From Ensifer adhaerens (lineage in GTDB: Bacteria > Pseudomonadota > Alphaproteobacteria > Rhizobiales > Rhizobiaceae): a DNA stretch of 64,000 nt. This document shows positions 8,837-18,072 of the stretch, piece after piece (position 1 is the first letter of the stretch; every line of letters begins with the position of its first letter). The stretch spans positions 248,001-312,000 of the forward strand of contig NZ_LGAP01000001.1 in the NCBI RefSeq assembly GCF_001270265.1, in the 5' to 3' direction. Both the position numbers and the translations under genes were made by a program. Below the pieces are notes generated by a model. It searched no databases. It was not told where the DNA came from and saw nothing but the letters and a program-made list of their open reading frames with translations.

Positions 8837-9325
8837 TTATCCGGTCGCGCCCGGCTCGGTACTGTCCGACGCCCGTGCAAACGCTTCGGCGAACGCGGCT
8901 TCCGAGATCCCGTTCAGCGCCCGCCGCAGCGCTTCGGCTTCCTGTTTGCCGAGGGCATTTTCGAAGCGCGCCTGCGCCTTGCGCCAGAGATCGGTCGTTT
9001 CCTGCTGTTTCTTGACGCCGAATGGCGTCAGCTGCACGCGCTTCACCCGCCGGTCCGACGCGTCGGGTACCAGCTCGACATAGCCGTCGCGGATAAGCGG
9101 CTTCAGCGTGTGGCCAAGCGCCGATAGATCCATCACCAGCAGATCCGCGAGTGTGCGCAGCGACGCATTCCTGCTATGGGCGATCTGGCTGAGCAGCGAA
9201 TACTGCGTGCCGCGCAATCCGCTCGGCGCGAGCACATCCTCATAGAGCTGTCCCAACTGTCGCGAGGCGCGCTTCAGCGCGCTGTTGGTGCAGAAGTCCC
9301 AGATACCCTTCGGTGTGTCGTCCAT
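8837..9325 (-). CDS. MarR family transcriptional regulator
   Basis: 162 aa winged-helix protein. The region APSGLRGTQYSLLSQIAHSRNASLRTLADLL followed by DLSALGHTLKPLIRDGYVELVPDASDRRVKRVQLTPFG is a classic MarR helix-turn-helix and wing. The start at 9325 is set by GGAGG seven bases upstream. It stands divergent to an SDR oxidoreductase with a 125-base gap that carries a palindrome (9393-9425) suited to a MarR dimer. The simplest reading is a ligand-released repressor of the SDR gene and of itself; the ligand is unknown. Confidence 0.88.
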   Translation of the reverse strand: MDDTPKGIWDFCTNSALKRASRQLGQLYEDVLAPSGLRGTQYSLLSQIAHSRNASLRTLADLLVMDLSALGHTLKPLIRDGYVELVPDASDRRVKRVQLTPFGVKKQQETTDLWRKAQARFENALGKQEAEALRRALNGISEAAFAEAFARASDSTEPGATG

Positions 9326-9392
9326 CGTTTCCTCCACCGGGCTACGGCACCGGTTTTCGACTTTGGTAGCGCCACTCTTGTGCAGCGTCCAG

Positions 9393-9425
9393 TTTACTGT
9401 ATATTTAATGGCATATACCACTAAA
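9393..9425. promoter_or_regulatory. Candidate MarR operator between marR-type gene and SDR gene
   Basis: An imperfect inverted repeat: left arm TTTACTGTATAT, eight-base centre, right arm ATATACCACTAAA. The inner GTATAT/ATATAC arms are perfect. AT-richness contrasts with the surrounding GC-rich DNA and it lies centrally in the divergent promoter region, 26 bases before the SDR start and 68 from the MarR start, as expected for a repressor site. Confidence 0.5.
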
Positions 9426-9450
9426 TTGAAATCGGAACAGGAAACCGACA

Positions 9451-10269
9451 ATGAGTGCAGTGGAGAAAAAGGGTAAGGCACTGGTGACGGGCGCTTCTTC
9501 GGGTATCGGCGCGACCTATGCGGACCGGTTGGCACAACGCGGCCATGACCTGGTTCTGGTGGCGCGCGACGAAAAGCGTCTTTCCGACCTCGCCGCCAAG
9601 CTTTCGGCGCAATATGGCGTCGCCGTCGATGTGCTGAAGGCGGACTTGACGCTACGGGATGACGTAAGGGGCGTTGAGAAGCGCCTGCGTGAAGACGCGG
9701 CGATTGAACTCCTCGTCAACAATGCCGGGATCGGCCCGAAGGGCCCGCTGCTCGCCGATGACCTGGATTATCTCGAAGCCATGATCGACCTTAACGTCGT
9801 CGCAGTGAACCGGCTGGCGATTGCCGCCGCCCAGACGTTCGCAGCGCGCGGTAAGGGATCGATCATCAACATCGCCTCTGTCGTGGCGCTGGTGCCCGAG
9901 CAGTTCAACGGCACATACAACGCCACCAAGGCCTTCGTGCTCAACCTGACCCAGTCGATCAACGCGGAAGCTGCAGGCAAGGGCGTCAAGGTCCAGGCGG
10001 TGCTGCCCGGGCTGACCCGCACCGAAATCTTCGATCGGGCCGGCGGCTCGATCGACCGGCTCGATCCATCGATGGTGATGGACGCCACCGATCTCGTCGA
10101 CGCGGCACTTGCCGGTTTCGACCGGGGAGAACTGGTCACCATCCCATCGCTGCCCGACGCTGCCGACTGGGAAGCCTTCACCGAGGCGCGCCTGGTGCTG
10201 GCGCCCAATCTTTCGCATGACAGACCGGCGGCTCGCTACGGTATCGAACCGGCGGCCGCCGCCGTCTGA
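9451..10269 (+). CDS. SDR family NAD(P)-dependent oxidoreductase
   Basis: 272 aa classical short-chain dehydrogenase/reductase. The cofactor motif TGASSGIG is at 13-20, NNAG at 90-93, and the catalytic set is Ser143 (NIAS) with YNATK giving Tyr156 and Lys160. The region after the first strand (VLVARDEKRL) carries Arg and Asp; NADPH preference is possible but not provable. It belongs with the DltE/YqjQ-like group of SDRs and the substrate is unknown. CAGGAAA precedes the start. Expression is probably governed by the divergent MarR protein. Confidence 0.9.
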   Translation: MSAVEKKGKALVTGASSGIGATYADRLAQRGHDLVLVARDEKRLSDLAAKLSAQYGVAVDVLKADLTLRDDVRGVEKRLREDAAIELLVNNAGIGPKGPLLADDLDYLEAMIDLNVVAVNRLAIAAAQTFAARGKGSIINIASVVALVPEQFNGTYNATKAFVLNLTQSINAEAAGKGVKVQAVLPGLTRTEIFDRAGGSIDRLDPSMVMDATDLVDAALAGFDRGELVTIPSLPDAADWEAFTEARLVLAPNLSHDRPAARYGIEPAAAAV

Positions 10270-10362
10270 GGCTCAGGCGCGTTCTCCTCCACAACTGGGA
10301 TCAAACGGCTTTGGCGGTCGCGTCGAAGCCGTTTTGTTGGCGCAACCGGGCAAAGCGTGCCG

Positions 10363-11610
10363 TCACCAAACGAGGTCCAGCCGCTCCAGTCCATGGAAAT
10401 GGAAACTGTCCCTGACCTCCGGCTGGTGTTTCAGCCGCATGCCGGGCAGGCGCTGAAACAGGATCGGCAGCGACAGCTTGAGTTCGAGCCGGGCGAGCGG
10501 CGCTCCGATGCAGAAATGCAGGCCGGCACCGAATGAGACGTTGGCGCCTTCGTCGCGCGCGGGCTTGAAGCGGTAAGGGTCGCTGAACTTTCGGGGATCG
10601 ACATTGGCGGCGCCAAGGAGCAAACCGATCTTGTCGCCCTTGCGAAGCGCGATTCCTTCCTCGAGTTCCACATCCGACAGCGCGTAGCGCTGAAAGATAT
10701 GCAGCGGGGCCGCAAATCTCAGGCATTCCTCGATCGCAAGCTCGGTCGTCGCCTCGGTTGCGAACAGATCTCCAGGCGCGTGGCCCGACTGCAGGATCGT
10801 TCTGACCGCATTGCCGATCTGATGCACGGTCGCCTCGTGGCCGGCGTTGAGAAGCAGGGCGGCCGTGGAGGCCAGCTCTGCCTCTGACAACCGTTCACCG
10901 TCCTTCTCCGACGTGATCATATGCGTCAGCAGATCGTCGGCCGGCCTAAGGCGTTTCTCGGCGATGATCGCCTTCAAGTAGTCGGCGAAGTCGGCAGATG
11001 CCTGGTTGGCGTCGAGTTCGGTTTCCTGGCTTGGATTGAAGACGTACATTCGCACCATGCGATGCGACCAGTCGAGAAGGTTTGGCGCCGCCTCGACGGG
11101 AATGCCGAGCATTTGGGCGATGATCGTCACGGGAATGGTTTCGGCATAGGTCTTGAGCAGCTCGACTTCGCCGTCACGCTCGAAACCATCGATCAACGTA
11201 TGCGACAGCCGTTCAATGTCCGGCCGCAACTGTTCGATCTGCCTTGAGACGAAGGCGCGGTTGACGAGGGTGCGAAGCCTTGTGTGGGCAGGCGGTTCGA
11301 GTTCCAGCAGCGAATGCTCCTCGAGTGCGTCGAAATCCTTCAGATGCGGCTTCGGTGCCGGCATGCCGAGTTCTTCGCGGGTCGCCACGTGCAGGATCTG
11401 CCGCCCAAAACGCCGGTCGCGCAGCAACGCATTCACCTGATCATAGCCCGCAAAATACCATTGCTCGCGCTCGCTCCAGTAAAATGCCGGGCAGTGAGCG
11501 TGAATCTCTGCGTAGGCCGACGATGGCGAACGATAGAAATCCGGGTTGTGCACGTCGATCGAAACGCGCCGCTCGGCACTGTCGATGGTGATGGCGGGCT
11601 TTGGCGGCAT
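10363..11610 (-). CDS. Cytochrome P450
   Basis: 415 aa bacterial class I-type P450. The haem loop FGAGLHFCIGAPLARLE puts the haem-ligating Cys near residue 367; the K-helix ExxR is EECLRF; the I-helix oxygen-site motif reads LLLNAGHEATVHQIGN, where AGHEAT replaces the common AGxET form. It would need a ferredoxin and reductase, neither of which is nearby. The ATG at 11610 (MPPKPAITIDS) is preferred over one 108 bases upstream, which adds a tail atypical of the family. It converges on the SDR gene, 93 bases apart. Substrate is unknown. Confidence 0.92.
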   Translation of the reverse strand: MPPKPAITIDSAERRVSIDVHNPDFYRSPSSAYAEIHAHCPAFYWSEREQWYFAGYDQVNALLRDRRFGRQILHVATREELGMPAPKPHLKDFDALEEHSLLELEPPAHTRLRTLVNRAFVSRQIEQLRPDIERLSHTLIDGFERDGEVELLKTYAETIPVTIIAQMLGIPVEAAPNLLDWSHRMVRMYVFNPSQETELDANQASADFADYLKAIIAEKRLRPADDLLTHMITSEKDGERLSEAELASTAALLLNAGHEATVHQIGNAVRTILQSGHAPGDLFATEATTELAIEECLRFAAPLHIFQRYALSDVELEEGIALRKGDKIGLLLGAANVDPRKFSDPYRFKPARDEGANVSFGAGLHFCIGAPLARLELKLSLPILFQRLPGMRLKHQPEVRDSFHFHGLERLDLVW

Positions 11611-11867
11611 GGTGCTGGCTCTTTGCAAGGCGGGTAAGACAGCTATTTCTAAGGGCGTCCGGGTTCGGCCCGCAAGAGCACAAGTTGTGTGGGACTGGCT
11701 GATCAGCGGTGCAATCAAGCGGTTCTGGCAACAGGTTTCGGCTTGCGGTGTCAGCGCGTTGACAACATGGCTCTCTGCGAGTCAATGTTTTGACGCTGCG
11801 TAGGGCGCATCGGTGCAAGGTCGAAAGGGCAACGCCCACCTACGGTAGATAGACCTTAGTTGCGCCC

Positions 11868-12515
11868 ATGCCGAACCTGGAAAACCTCAAGAAGCAGGCC
11901 AAGCAATATCTGAGATGGCATCGCGAAGGATATTTTCCCGTCGCTGCCGAAATCAGGAATGCCTTGCCGCGCTTTCGCGACCTGGATGACCGGGAGATAT
12001 TGAAGGCGGACTTCAAGCTTGCGGACGCCCAGGAGCTTGTCGCGCGGCAGATGGGGTTTGACGGCTGGCAGCCGCTCAAATCAGGAGCCCTGACAATGAG
12101 CATTCAAGCAAAGCAAGCAGCACCTCGCCCTGTTCTGCGATCGACTTCGGCGCAATTGTTCGTCGCCGATATCAAGGCATCTTGCGATTTCTTCACGGAT
12201 AAGCTCGGTTTTGCCGTCGACTTCGTCTACGGCGATCCGCCCTTCTATGGTCAGGTGATGCGCGACAACGCGCTGCTCGCATTGCGCCTGGTGTGTGAAC
12301 CCGTATTCGTCGGAGACATCCGGGAACGGGAACACCTGCTTTCCGCTTCGCTGACCGTCGGTACATCGCAGGAGATCAAGCGCCTGTTCCTCGATTATCA
12401 AGCCGCCGGCGTGCGTTTCCATCAGACCTTGCGGACCGAGCCGTGGGGTGCGCGGAATTTCATCGTCCTCGATCTCGACGGCAATCTGATCCTGTTTGCC
12501 GGCCCGGCGGATTGA
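11868..12515 (+). CDS. Glyoxalase/VOC superfamily protein with short N-terminal helical domain
   Basis: 215 aa. Residues 1-70 form a helical segment starting PNLENLKKQAKQYLRWHREG and ending in AQELVARQMGFDGW, seen ahead of VOC or ankyrin domains in alphaproteobacteria. Residues 85-213 are a vicinal-oxygen-chelate module (QLFVADIKASCDFFTDKLGF, RNFIVLDLDGNLILFAGP). It may be a metal-dependent lyase or dioxygenase relative or a bleomycin-resistance-type binding protein; the metal ligands are not all evident, so catalysis is uncertain. No strong ribosome site precedes the ATG. A perfect stem follows the stop and may end transcription. Confidence 0.75.
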   Translation: MPNLENLKKQAKQYLRWHREGYFPVAAEIRNALPRFRDLDDREILKADFKLADAQELVARQMGFDGWQPLKSGALTMSIQAKQAAPRPVLRSTSAQLFVADIKASCDFFTDKLGFAVDFVYGDPPFYGQVMRDNALLALRLVCEPVFVGDIREREHLLSASLTVGTSQEIKRLFLDYQAAGVRFHQTLRTEPWGARNFIVLDLDGNLILFAGPAD

Positions 12516-12526
12516 CGATTGCGCGT

Positions 12527-12554
12527 GCGATGGCGGGCTGCTGCCCGCCATCGC
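12527..12554. terminator. Stem-loop after glyoxalase-like gene
   Basis: A perfect 12-bp inverted repeat, GCGATGGCGGGC and its complement, with loop TGCT starts 12 bases after the stop codon. It lacks a U-tract, so termination would be weak or factor-assisted. Confidence 0.45.
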
Positions 12555-12763
12555 GTGCTAGCCTGAAACAGTTGGAAATTCTCGGCGGTTGGCTCGTCTT
12601 GGAGCGGCGTTGACACACGAAGCCTGAGCGCAAAAGTGCCTGCGTTGTGCCGCACAAAACGCCGCGCCCGTCATTTCAAGCGGAACAACTTTCTGTCCGA
12701 AACCTTTTTCAGTGGCGTCCGGCGACCTATTTGCGCATGATGCGGCAGCAAGCAGGGAGCGGC

Positions 12764-13621
12764 ATGGCAAAAAACCAGAGCAGTCTATCGGCGGGCATCG
12801 TGGCGGCAATCCGCAAGCGCCGACCCACCGTCGTCAGCCGGGAGGCGGCGGTCAGCCGCGGTGATATCGTCATCGCTTCCTACAACATCCACAAATGCGT
12901 CGGCACCGATGGCCGCTTCGATCCGGGTCGTACAGCCCAGGTGATCGGCGAGCTCGGCGCCGATATCGTCGCCCTTCAGGAAGCCGACCAGCGCTTTGGC
13001 GAGCGGGCAGGGCTCCTTGACCTGGAACACCTGCGGCGTGAGGCGCATCTCGTATCCGTCCCGATCTCGGGCTTCTCCACCAAGGGCCATGGCTGGCACG
13101 GCAATGTGCTTCTTCTGCGCGAGGGGGCGGTTTCCGATGTCCAGCAACTGAAGCTGCCGGGCGTCGAGCCGCGCGGCGCGCTTGTTGTCGATCTGGACCT
13201 CAAGATGGGCCCATTGCGGGTGATCGCGGCCCATCTGGGGCTGCTGCGTCATTCCCGCGCCCAGCAGGCCGAGGCGATCATCGAGGCGGCATCCGATGCG
13301 GGCGGAAGGCCGACTTTGCTGATCGGCGATCTCAACGAGTGGCGCATGGGCAAACGATCGTCCCTGTCCTTCCTCAGCCCGGTCTTCGATCCGTCGCATG
13401 CGACCGTCGCGAGCTTTCCCTCCCGCTTTCCGCTGTTGCCGCTCGACCGCGTTCTCGGCAATCCGCACAGCCTGGTCACGTCGGTGGCCGTGCACGATTC
13501 CCCTTTGGCCCGCGTCGCTTCCGATCATTTGCCGGTCAAGGCATCGATCGATCTGAAGGTTGGCAAGCGGGAAGGCCATAACAACCAACGGATTGAAGTG
13601 AGCCGGGCCGGATCGGCCTGA
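12764..13621 (+). CDS. Endonuclease/exonuclease/phosphatase (EEP) family protein
   Basis: 285 aa. The EEP fold motifs are visible: SYNIHKCVGTDGRFD with Asn41, IVALQEAD with Glu73, LLIGDLNEW, and the terminal ASDHLPVKA. These supply the metal site and catalytic His-Asp of the DNase I/phosphatase superfamily. Substrate could be nucleic acid or a phospholipid/inositol phosphate. The ATG at 12764 (MAKNQSS) has AGGGAG five bases before it, unlike a longer frame opening at 12647. It lies 19 bases upstream of a phospholipase-D-like gene, so both probably share an mRNA; the pairing points to membrane-phospholipid metabolism, as inference. Confidence 0.85.
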   Translation: MAKNQSSLSAGIVAAIRKRRPTVVSREAAVSRGDIVIASYNIHKCVGTDGRFDPGRTAQVIGELGADIVALQEADQRFGERAGLLDLEHLRREAHLVSVPISGFSTKGHGWHGNVLLLREGAVSDVQQLKLPGVEPRGALVVDLDLKMGPLRVIAAHLGLLRHSRAQQAEAIIEAASDAGGRPTLLIGDLNEWRMGKRSSLSFLSPVFDPSHATVASFPSRFPLLPLDRVLGNPHSLVTSVAVHDSPLARVASDHLPVKASIDLKVGKREGHNNQRIEVSRAGSA

Positions 13622-13640
13622 GACACTTTCTGGCGGGCAG

Positions 13641-15203
13641 GTGATGTTGTCCTTTGTCATTGTTGCCGTTGTCGCCATCGGCGGTGCGTTCGGCGCAGCG
13701 ATCTTCTATGTCTATGGCCGCTTCGGTCGTCGCCCCCACGGAGACCCGTCCTCCGCGCTTCCTGTCGCCGACGCCGATACTGAACTCGATCGAGCCATCG
13801 TCCCGCTGCTTCGCACCCATTCCGGAAAGAATGGCATATCGCTGGTCTCTGACAGCATCGAAGCCTTTATCGTCAGGGCGCATGCGGCTCGAACGGCTGG
13901 CCGCAGCCTCGACCTGCAATATTACTACTGGAAGGATGACCTGACCGGTTTCCTGCTCACGCGCGAAATCCTGGTGGCAGCGGATCGCGGCGTCCACGTG
14001 CGCTTGCTGCTCGACGATATCAATGCCGGCATCCACGACCGGATGTGCATCGCGCTCGATGCCCATCCGAACATCGATGTGCGGCTCTTCAACCCAAGTC
14101 GTGCCCGCACCGATCGTATCCGCCGCGGTTTCGAGATGGCCATCCGCGCCTTCAGCGCCACGCGCCGCATGCACAACAAGCTCTGGGTTTCCGATGCGCG
14201 GGTGGCCATCGCCGGCGGGCGCAACATCGGCGATGCCTATTTCGACGCGGCGGAGCTTTCAAACTTTCGTGACCTCGATGTCTGGATGATCGGGCCGGTA
14301 GTCGATCAGGCCTCGGCAATGTTCGATCGTTACTGGAACAGCACGTCGGTGCTGCCGATCGGGAAGCTGCGCACTCCGCGCAAGCAGTATCTGCCGGCGC
14401 TGAGGGAAGCGCTCGATATGCATGCGCGCACGCCTGCCGCCCGCTTCTATCTGGAACGCGTGACCGACGCGGTGGGCGAAGAGACGTTCTATCGCGGTTC
14501 GAGAAAGCTGTACTGGATAGACGATGTCCGTCTTGAGGCCGACCCGCCCGAGAAGGCGCTGATGCAGAAGCGGCAGAACTGGCTGCTGCGCGAACTCTTC
14601 CCGCTGATCCAGGCTGCCAAGCGGGATTTGCGCATCATTTCGCCCTACTTCATTCCAGGCACAGCCGGGACGCGCGAACTGACGGCCCTGGTGAACAGGG
14701 GCGCCCGGGTCTCGGTGCTCACCAATTCACTGGCTGCCACCGACGTGGCGGCCGTTCACGGTTGCTATGTGAAGTATCGTCGAAACCTCGTGCGCGCCGG
14801 TGTCGAACTTTTCGAACTGAAAGAGCAGGGCGATGCCGTCGAAAGCCATCGCATGTCGCTGTTCGGCCGCCGCAATGCCAGTCTGCACAGCAAAGCCTTT
14901 GTCGTCGATGGGCTGAGCGGCTTCGTCGGTTCGATGAATTTCGACCCACGATCGGCATCGCTGAACACCGAAATGGGCGTCGTGTTTGCGGATGCAGCAC
15001 TTGCCGGTGAACTCGCCACGATGTTCGAGGAGGAGACGGCCCCGTCCGTCAGCTACCAGCTGAGCCTCGAAGGTGCGCGGCTCGTCTGGCGCGACCGAAC
15101 CAACGGGACCGAGCGGCTGCTGCGGCGCGAGCCCGACGCCAGCTTACTGAGGCGCGTCATCGCCGGGATCATCCGTATTCTGCCGATCGAATCGCAGCTC
15201 TGA
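13641..15203 (+). CDS. Phospholipase D/cardiolipin synthase-like protein
   Basis: 520 aa with an N-terminal membrane anchor (residues 2-25) and two HKD catalytic motifs: HNKLWVSD (His178, Lys180, Asp185) and HSKAFVVD (His416, Lys418, Asp423), each followed by the GGRNIGD or GSMNFD turn. This is the cardiolipin synthase C-like (YmdC) layout, so it may make cardiolipin from phosphatidylglycerol and another lipid at the inner membrane, or act as a phospholipase D. Start is GTG 13641 or the next codon ATG 13644; no clear choice. It follows the EEP gene closely. Confidence 0.87.
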   Translation: MMLSFVIVAVVAIGGAFGAAIFYVYGRFGRRPHGDPSSALPVADADTELDRAIVPLLRTHSGKNGISLVSDSIEAFIVRAHAARTAGRSLDLQYYYWKDDLTGFLLTREILVAADRGVHVRLLLDDINAGIHDRMCIALDAHPNIDVRLFNPSRARTDRIRRGFEMAIRAFSATRRMHNKLWVSDARVAIAGGRNIGDAYFDAAELSNFRDLDVWMIGPVVDQASAMFDRYWNSTSVLPIGKLRTPRKQYLPALREALDMHARTPAARFYLERVTDAVGEETFYRGSRKLYWIDDVRLEADPPEKALMQKRQNWLLRELFPLIQAAKRDLRIISPYFIPGTAGTRELTALVNRGARVSVLTNSLAATDVAAVHGCYVKYRRNLVRAGVELFELKEQGDAVESHRMSLFGRRNASLHSKAFVVDGLSGFVGSMNFDPRSASLNTEMGVVFADAALAGELATMFEEETAPSVSYQLSLEGARLVWRDRTNGTERLLRREPDASLLRRVIAGIIRILPIESQL

Positions 15204-15393
15204 CGTCAGTGGCGGCGCGCGCCCCGTTTACCGTCCGTTTACCCAGCGGTGGCGAATGCTGTGCGGAAAGCGCAAAAGCCAGGGCGTTGGCAAAGGCGGC
15301 GGCGAAAAAATGTTCTATCAGCAATCACGTGTGGAGGACCGATGCTCTTCGGTCGGAAGGGCGCCGCCGATTAAGGTTATCGGATGTTGGCGA

Positions 15394-15423
15394 CTTGAAG
15401 TGAAGGGTGTTGACACTCTATGT
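15394..15423 (+). promoter_or_regulatory. Candidate RpoH (sigma-32) promoter for clpP
   Basis: CTTGAA at 15394-15399, a 17-base spacer, then CTATGT within 15417-15423. This agrees with the rhizobial heat-shock promoter form CTTGAA-N17-CCATNT at most positions. It lies 71 bases before the clpP start, and clpP is a typical RpoH target. A TTGACA at 15410 lacks a good partner. Confidence 0.45.
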
Positions 15424-15493
15424 AGGGGCAGAAGGCTAATCCTGTGATTCCCGGTTCGCAAAGGTATGCGGGCCAGATTGATGAAGGTTCGAT

Positions 15494-16126
15494 ATGAGAA
15501 ATCCAGTTGATACCGCCATGGCGCTGGTGCCGATGGTTGTGGAGCAGACCAACCGCGGCGAACGTTCCTACGATATCTTTTCGCGCCTTCTGAAAGAGCG
15601 CATCATCTTCCTGACCGGCCCGGTTGAAGATCAGATGGCAACGCTCGTCTGCGCCCAGCTTCTTTTCCTTGAAGCGGAAAATCCGAAGAAGGAAATCGCG
15701 CTCTACATCAACTCGCCGGGTGGCGTGGTTACCGCCGGCATGGCGATCTACGACACCATGCAATTCATCAAGCCGGCGGTTTCGACGCTCTGCATCGGCC
15801 AGGCCGCGTCGATGGGGTCGCTCCTGCTGGCAGCCGGTCACAAGGACATGCGTTTCGCCACCCCGAATTCGCGCATCATGGTGCACCAGCCGTCCGGCGG
15901 TTTCCAGGGCCAGGCCTCCGACATCGAGCGCCATGCCAAGGACATCCTCAAGATGAAGCGTCGCCTGAACGAGGTTTACGTCAAGCATTGCGGTCGGACC
16001 TATGAAGAGGTTGAACAGACGCTCGATCGCGACCATTTCATGAGTTCCGACGAAGCGCTCGACTGGGGTCTGATCGACAAGGTCATCACGTCGCGCGAAG
16101 CGATCGAGGCTGCAGAGCAGGCGTGA
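15494..16126 (+). CDS. clpP: ATP-dependent Clp protease proteolytic subunit
   Basis: 210 aa serine peptidase that assembles into tetradecamers and degrades proteins fed by ClpX or ClpA. The catalytic triad is Ser106 (QAASMGS), His131 (MVHQPSGG) and Asp180. The handle and GG motif INSPGG are intact and a short N-terminal propeptide is present ([22 protein letters not shown]). It heads the clpP-clpX-lon block; its separation from clpX by about 290 bases with a palindrome suggests independent control as well as read-through. Rhizobia often carry several clpP copies; this is the one linked to clpX. Confidence 0.97.
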   Translation: MRNPVDTAMALVPMVVEQTNRGERSYDIFSRLLKERIIFLTGPVEDQMATLVCAQLLFLEAENPKKEIALYINSPGGVVTAGMAIYDTMQFIKPAVSTLCIGQAASMGSLLLAAGHKDMRFATPNSRIMVHQPSGGFQGQASDIERHAKDILKMKRRLNEVYVKHCGRTYEEVEQTLDRDHFMSSDEALDWGLIDKVITSREAIEAAEQA

Positions 16127-16153
16127 TAACGCGCTTTTGTGTCACGGTAGATG

Positions 16154-16170
16154 CAATTGTGACACAATTG
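16154..16170. promoter_or_regulatory. Perfect palindrome in clpP-clpX intergenic region
   Basis: CAATTGTGACACAATTG is a perfect 8-bp inverted repeat around one central base. It is nested in a wider repeat, TTGTGTCAC (16137-16145) with GTGACACAA (16159-16167). It resembles a dimeric regulator's operator; as RNA the wider repeat could fold into a 9-bp stem after clpP. Confidence 0.4.
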
Positions 16171-16419
16171 TAATGGTGAAAGGGCTTTATCGAGGGGGTA
16201 AAGCCGCTAAGATGAACCCTTAATGCTATGTTGAGCTGTGAAGGCATAGGGTTCAGAGTTAGGTGGGAGAGTCGTTGCGGCCGAATCTTGGGCAAAATGC
16301 CCTGATACGGTGGGTACTCCCGGAAGCCCTCTTAATGCGGCGCAGGTCTTTGCGCGGGGCGAATTGAGTGGACCGTGATATCTTTCCGAAGGTGTCCGGC
16401 GTGCTGGAAGGAAATGGAA

Positions 16420-17697
16420 ATGAGCAAGGTCAGCGGTAGCAACGGCGGTGACTCGAAGAATACGCTTTATTGTTCGTTTTGCGGCAAGAGCCAGCACGAA
16501 GTCCGCAAACTGATTGCCGGACCGACGGTTTTCATCTGCGATGAATGCGTCGAGCTCTGCATGGACATCATTCGCGAAGAGAACAAGACCTCGATGGTCA
16601 AGTCCCGCGATGGTGTTCCGACCCCCCAGGAAATCATCAAGGTCCTCGACGAATACGTCATCGGCCAGCAGCAGGCCAAGCGCATTCTTTCGGTCGCCGT
16701 GCACAACCACTACAAGCGCCTGGCTCACGCGGCCAAGGGCAGCGATGTGGAGCTGGCGAAGTCGAACATCATGCTCGTCGGCCCGACCGGCTGCGGCAAG
16801 ACTTACCTCGCACAGACACTGGCGCGCATCATCGACGTGCCCTTCACGATGGCCGATGCGACGACCCTGACGGAAGCCGGCTATGTCGGTGAAGACGTCG
16901 AAAACATCATCCTGAAGCTGCTCCAGGCTGCCGACTACAATGTCGAGCGCGCCCAGCGCGGCATCGTCTACATCGACGAAGTCGACAAGATCTCGCGCAA
17001 GTCCGACAACCCGTCGATCACCCGTGACGTTTCGGGTGAGGGCGTGCAGCAGGCGCTCCTGAAGATCATGGAAGGCACCGTCGCTTCGGTACCGCCTCAG
17101 GGTGGCCGCAAGCATCCGCAGCAGGAATTCCTGCAGGTGGATACCACCAACATCCTGTTCATCTGCGGTGGCGCCTTCGCCGGCCTCGACAAGATCATCT
17201 CCGCCCGCGGCGAGAAGACGTCGATCGGTTTCGGTGCAACGGTTCGCTCCCCGGAAGATCGCCGCGTCGGCGAGGTCCTGCGCGAACTCGAGCCGGAAGA
17301 TCTGGTCAAGTTCGGCCTCATCCCGGAATTCATCGGCCGTCTGCCGGTTCTGGCGACGCTGGAAGACCTCGATGAAGATGCGCTGATCCAGATCCTGTCC
17401 GAGCCGAAGAACGCTCTGATCAAGCAGTACCAGCGCCTGTTCGAGATGGAAGACGTCGAGCTGACCTTCCACGAGGACGCGCTGCGCGAGATCGCCCGTC
17501 GTGCCATCGTGCGCAAGACCGGCGCCCGTGGTCTCCGCTCGATCATGGAAAAGATCCTGCTCGACACGATGTTCGAGCTGCCGACGCTCGAAGGCGTTCG
17601 CGAAGTCGTGATCTCCGACGAAGTCGTGAAGGGTGCCGCACGGCCGCTCTACATCTATTCCGAGCGCTCGGAAGAGAAGACCAACGTTTCGGCCTGA
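16420..17697 (+). CDS. clpX: ATP-dependent Clp protease ATP-binding subunit ClpX
   Basis: 425 aa, the normal ClpX length. An N-terminal zinc-binding domain uses Cys18, Cys21, Cys40 and Cys43 ([21 protein letters not shown]). The AAA+ module has Walker A GPTGCGKT at 121-128 and Walker B VYIDEVDK with Asp186-Glu187; an IGF loop for ClpP docking is present in TSIGFGATV. ClpX unfolds tagged substrates and passes them to ClpP; in alphaproteobacteria it also drives cell-cycle proteolysis such as CtrA removal. The start at 16420 has GGAAGGAAA upstream; the frame opens 45 bases earlier with no support. Confidence 0.98.
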   Translation: MSKVSGSNGGDSKNTLYCSFCGKSQHEVRKLIAGPTVFICDECVELCMDIIREENKTSMVKSRDGVPTPQEIIKVLDEYVIGQQQAKRILSVAVHNHYKRLAHAAKGSDVELAKSNIMLVGPTGCGKTYLAQTLARIIDVPFTMADATTLTEAGYVGEDVENIILKLLQAADYNVERAQRGIVYIDEVDKISRKSDNPSITRDVSGEGVQQALLKIMEGTVASVPPQGGRKHPQQEFLQVDTTNILFICGGAFAGLDKIISARGEKTSIGFGATVRSPEDRRVGEVLRELEPEDLVKFGLIPEFIGRLPVLATLEDLDEDALIQILSEPKNALIKQYQRLFEMEDVELTFHEDALREIARRAIVRKTGARGLRSIMEKILLDTMFELPTLEGVREVVISDEVVKGAARPLYIYSERSEEKTNVSA

Positions 17698-17724
17698 TAC
17701 GGCCAACAGATCAGACCTGCAAAA

Positions 17725-17746
17725 GCCCGCCTCGTGCGGGCTTTTT
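17725..17746 (+). terminator. Rho-independent terminator after clpX
   Basis: Stem GCCCGC/GCGGGC with loop CTCGT followed by TTTTT, 27 bases after the clpX stop. It separates clpX from lon. Confidence 0.88.
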
Positions 17747-17964
17747 CATGACCCCACACTTAGTTGTTGAGATGACTTCTGCAGGGGACGAATTAACAAT
17801 TCGGTTGTTGCTAAAGTGTCTTAACAACGCAATGATGTGACGATTCAGTAAAGGGCCTCGGCCGTTGCATACCCTTGAAGCCTCGTTTTCCGTCGCAAGG
17901 TACGCAACAGCGATAAAGCGTAGTCAGAAGGACCCGGCCATTGATGGTGGATGTAGCGTCGAGC

Positions 17965-17995
17965 CTTGAAAAGGCCTCTCTAGCACTCCACTTTC
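17965..17995 (+). promoter_or_regulatory. Candidate RpoH (sigma-32) promoter for lon
   Basis: CTTGAA at 17965-17970 followed after 17 bases by CCACTTT, partly matching the heat-shock -10 form. It sits about 80 bases before the lon start in a 375-base gap (17698-18072) that otherwise holds the clpX terminator, a second CTTGAA near 17873 without a good -10, and a leader stem CCGGGAG/CTCCCGG at 18013-18037. Confidence 0.35.
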
Positions 17996-18072
17996 ATGTG
18001 GAAATATGACAACCGGGAGTGCCGCTGTGGCTCCCGGGAACGGGCCCGAAATCGGGACGGAAAGGAAATGAC

